DNA of 7,029 bases from Pseudomonadota bacterium (GTDB taxonomy: Bacteria > Pseudomonadota > Gammaproteobacteria > Burkholderiales > Ferrovaceae). Of the stretch, positions 5,957 to 7,029 are shown piece by piece. Each line of letters opens with the position of its first letter. Positions within the stretch are counted from its first letter, which is position 1. The notes under the pieces are model-generated. The model was not told the DNA's origin, ran no database searches, and saw only the letters and a list, made by a program, of their open reading frames with translations. The stretch lies in the NCBI GenBank assembly GCA_021811005.1, contig JAJZPY010000102.1, positions 1 to 7,029 on the forward strand, in the 5' to 3' direction. Both the position numbers and the translations under genes were made by a program.

Positions 5957-7029
5957 GTGCTATCCCTGGAGGAGCTGGACATTGCGCCGGCCACGGCAGG
6001 GCGCCTCCAAAAACTGGGCCTGCGCAGCGCGTTCGATCTCGTGTTGCACCTGCCGCTGCGCTATGAAGACGAAACCCGCGTCACCCTGGTGCGCGACCTC
6101 TTCTATGGCCAGACCGCCTGCCTGGATGTGGAAGTGGTGGACAGCGAACTGCTCTTCCGCCCCAAGAAAACCCTGCGCGCCCGTGTCCGCGACAGCAGCG
6201 GCCTGCTGGTCCTGCGCTTCCTGAATTTTTACGGAAGTCAGGTTCGGCAATTCGCTCCCGGAACCCGATTGCGCGTTTTCGGGGAACTGCGCCAGGGCCC
6301 CACAGGCCCCGAAATGGTTCATCCGCGCTACCGCATCCGGCGCGCTGACGACCCTTTGCCGCAAACGCTGACCCCGGTCTATCCCACCACCTCCGGATTG
6401 TCGCAAACCGCATTGCGGCGCTGCATCGAACAAGCCCTCGAACGCGAAGACCTGTCCGACACCCTGCCCCAATCATGGCGGCAACGTCTCCACCTGCCGC
6501 CTTTTCGCGATTGCGTGACGCTGCTGCACCATCCCACGCCCGGCGCCTCGCAAAGCGAGCTCGATGGCCGCACTCACCCGGCATGGCACCGGCTCAAGTT
6601 TGACGAACTGCTGGCCCAGCAAATTTCCATGCGCCTTCATTACCGGGAACGCTTGTCGCAAAAAGCCCCGCGCCTGCACCCGCCCGCAACGCGTCGCGCA
6701 CGGCTGCTGGAACTGCTGTCTTTCCAGCTCACCGCCGCGCAAAGGCGGGTACTTGGTGAAATTGACGCCGACCTGGACAAACCCCACCCCATGCACCGCC
6801 TGCTGCAGGGCGACGTGGGCAGCGGCAAAACCGTGGTGGCCGCCCTGGCCTGCCTGCAGGCCATCGATGCCGGCCATCAGGCCGCCCTCATGGCGCCGAC
6901 GGAAATCCTGGCGGAACAGCATTTCCGGAAAATCGAAGCACTCCTGCAGCCACTCGGCATCGCGACAGCCTGGATGACCGGCAGCCTGCGCAAGAAGGAA
7001 CGGCTGGCAGCGCAGGAGCGGGTGGCCAG
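5957..7029 (+). CDS. recG: ATP-dependent DNA helicase RecG, N-terminal half (runs off the right edge)
   Basis: RecG is a superfamily 2 translocase that remodels stalled replication forks, D-loops and R-loops. The window holds 357 codons plus two bases of a protein that is about 690 residues in E. coli; the frame is unbroken from the GTG. The N-terminus has a helix-hairpin-helix-like stretch and DLVLHLPLRYEDET (about 28-41). The wedge/OB-fold follows, with RVRDSSGLLVLRFLNFYG and, further on, PEMVHPRYRI. TPVYPTTSGLSQ comes next. The helicase domain starts near FQLTAAQRRVL (Q motif) and has Walker A GDVGSGKT (285-292, Lys291) and motif Ia MAPTEILAEQH (312-322). Motifs II-VI lie outside. The N-terminus is slightly shorter than in E. 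coli, and the TGA just upstream excludes extension. recG also follows the spoT locus in E. coli, with trmH between instead of ridA. Confidence 0.95.
   Translation, partial: MLSLEELDIAPATAGRLQKLGLRSAFDLVLHLPLRYEDETRVTLVRDLFYGQTACLDVEVVDSELLFRPKKTLRARVRDSSGLLVLRFLNFYGSQVRQFAPGTRLRVFGELRQGPTGPEMVHPRYRIRRADDPLPQTLTPVYPTTSGLSQTALRRCIEQALEREDLSDTLPQSWRQRLHLPPFRDCVTLLHHPTPGASQSELDGRTHPAWHRLKFDELLAQQISMRLHYRERLSQKAPRLHPPATRRARLLELLSFQLTAAQRRVLGEIDADLDKPHPMHRLLQGDVGSGKTVVAALACLQAIDAGHQAALMAPTEILAEQHFRKIEALLQPLGIATAWMTGSLRKKERLAAQERVA

Noticed and set aside
1..7029. Defence system, mobile element, CRISPR array or other undescribed system
   Set aside because: Every substantial reading frame with real homology is a known housekeeping gene in a recognisable order. 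There are no repeat arrays, transposase genes, integration sites or composition breaks that I can see.

Overview
This is a GC-rich, compact chromosomal segment carrying nine conserved housekeeping genes and almost no intergenic DNA. Gene content, gene order and protein wording (short 68-residue omega subunit, RNase PH beginning MRPSQRRPDQLR, SpoT with a KFKDYIAIPK loop) point to a betaproteobacterium, most likely Burkholderiales and perhaps Alcaligenaceae (Bordetella/Achromobacter-like). The taxonomic call is an inference from recall, not from a search.

Layout. A leftward cluster occupies 1-1600, transcribed rph -> rdgB -> hemW. Its genes touch or overlap: rph/rdgB share one base in TGATG, and rdgB/hemW share an ATGA. 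hemW runs off the left edge. A divergent intergenic region of about 110 bp (1601-1711) holds a perfect 8-bp inverted repeat around a possible -10 element. A rightward cluster occupies 1712-7029, in the order yicC -> gmk -> rpoZ -> spoT -> ridA -> recG. yicC/gmk share an ATGA and the other gaps are 24, 11, 11 and 9 nt. recG runs off the right edge. No rRNA, tRNA, insertion sequence, prophage, CRISPR array or clear intrinsic terminator is visible.

Function. The leftward genes serve RNA 3'-end trimming (RNase PH), removal of deaminated purine triphosphates (RdgB) and heme handling (HemW). The rightward genes serve RNA turnover (YicC), GMP phosphorylation (Gmk), the RNA polymerase omega subunit (RpoZ), (p)ppGpp metabolism (SpoT), detoxification of reactive enamines (RidA) and replication-fork remodelling (RecG). 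gmk-rpoZ-spoT forms a guanine-nucleotide/stringent-response group: SpoT controls (p)ppGpp, and omega contributes to one of its binding sites on RNA polymerase.

Compared with E. coli, the window joins what are three separate loci there (rdgB-hemW, rph/yicC, gmk-rpoZ-spoT-trmH-recG), and ridA sits where E. coli has trmH. I found no undescribed system. The items worth a second look are regulatory: the palindrome between rph and yicC, and the spoT GTG start, which lacks a Shine-Dalgarno and is preceded by a sequence complementary to the end of rpoZ.
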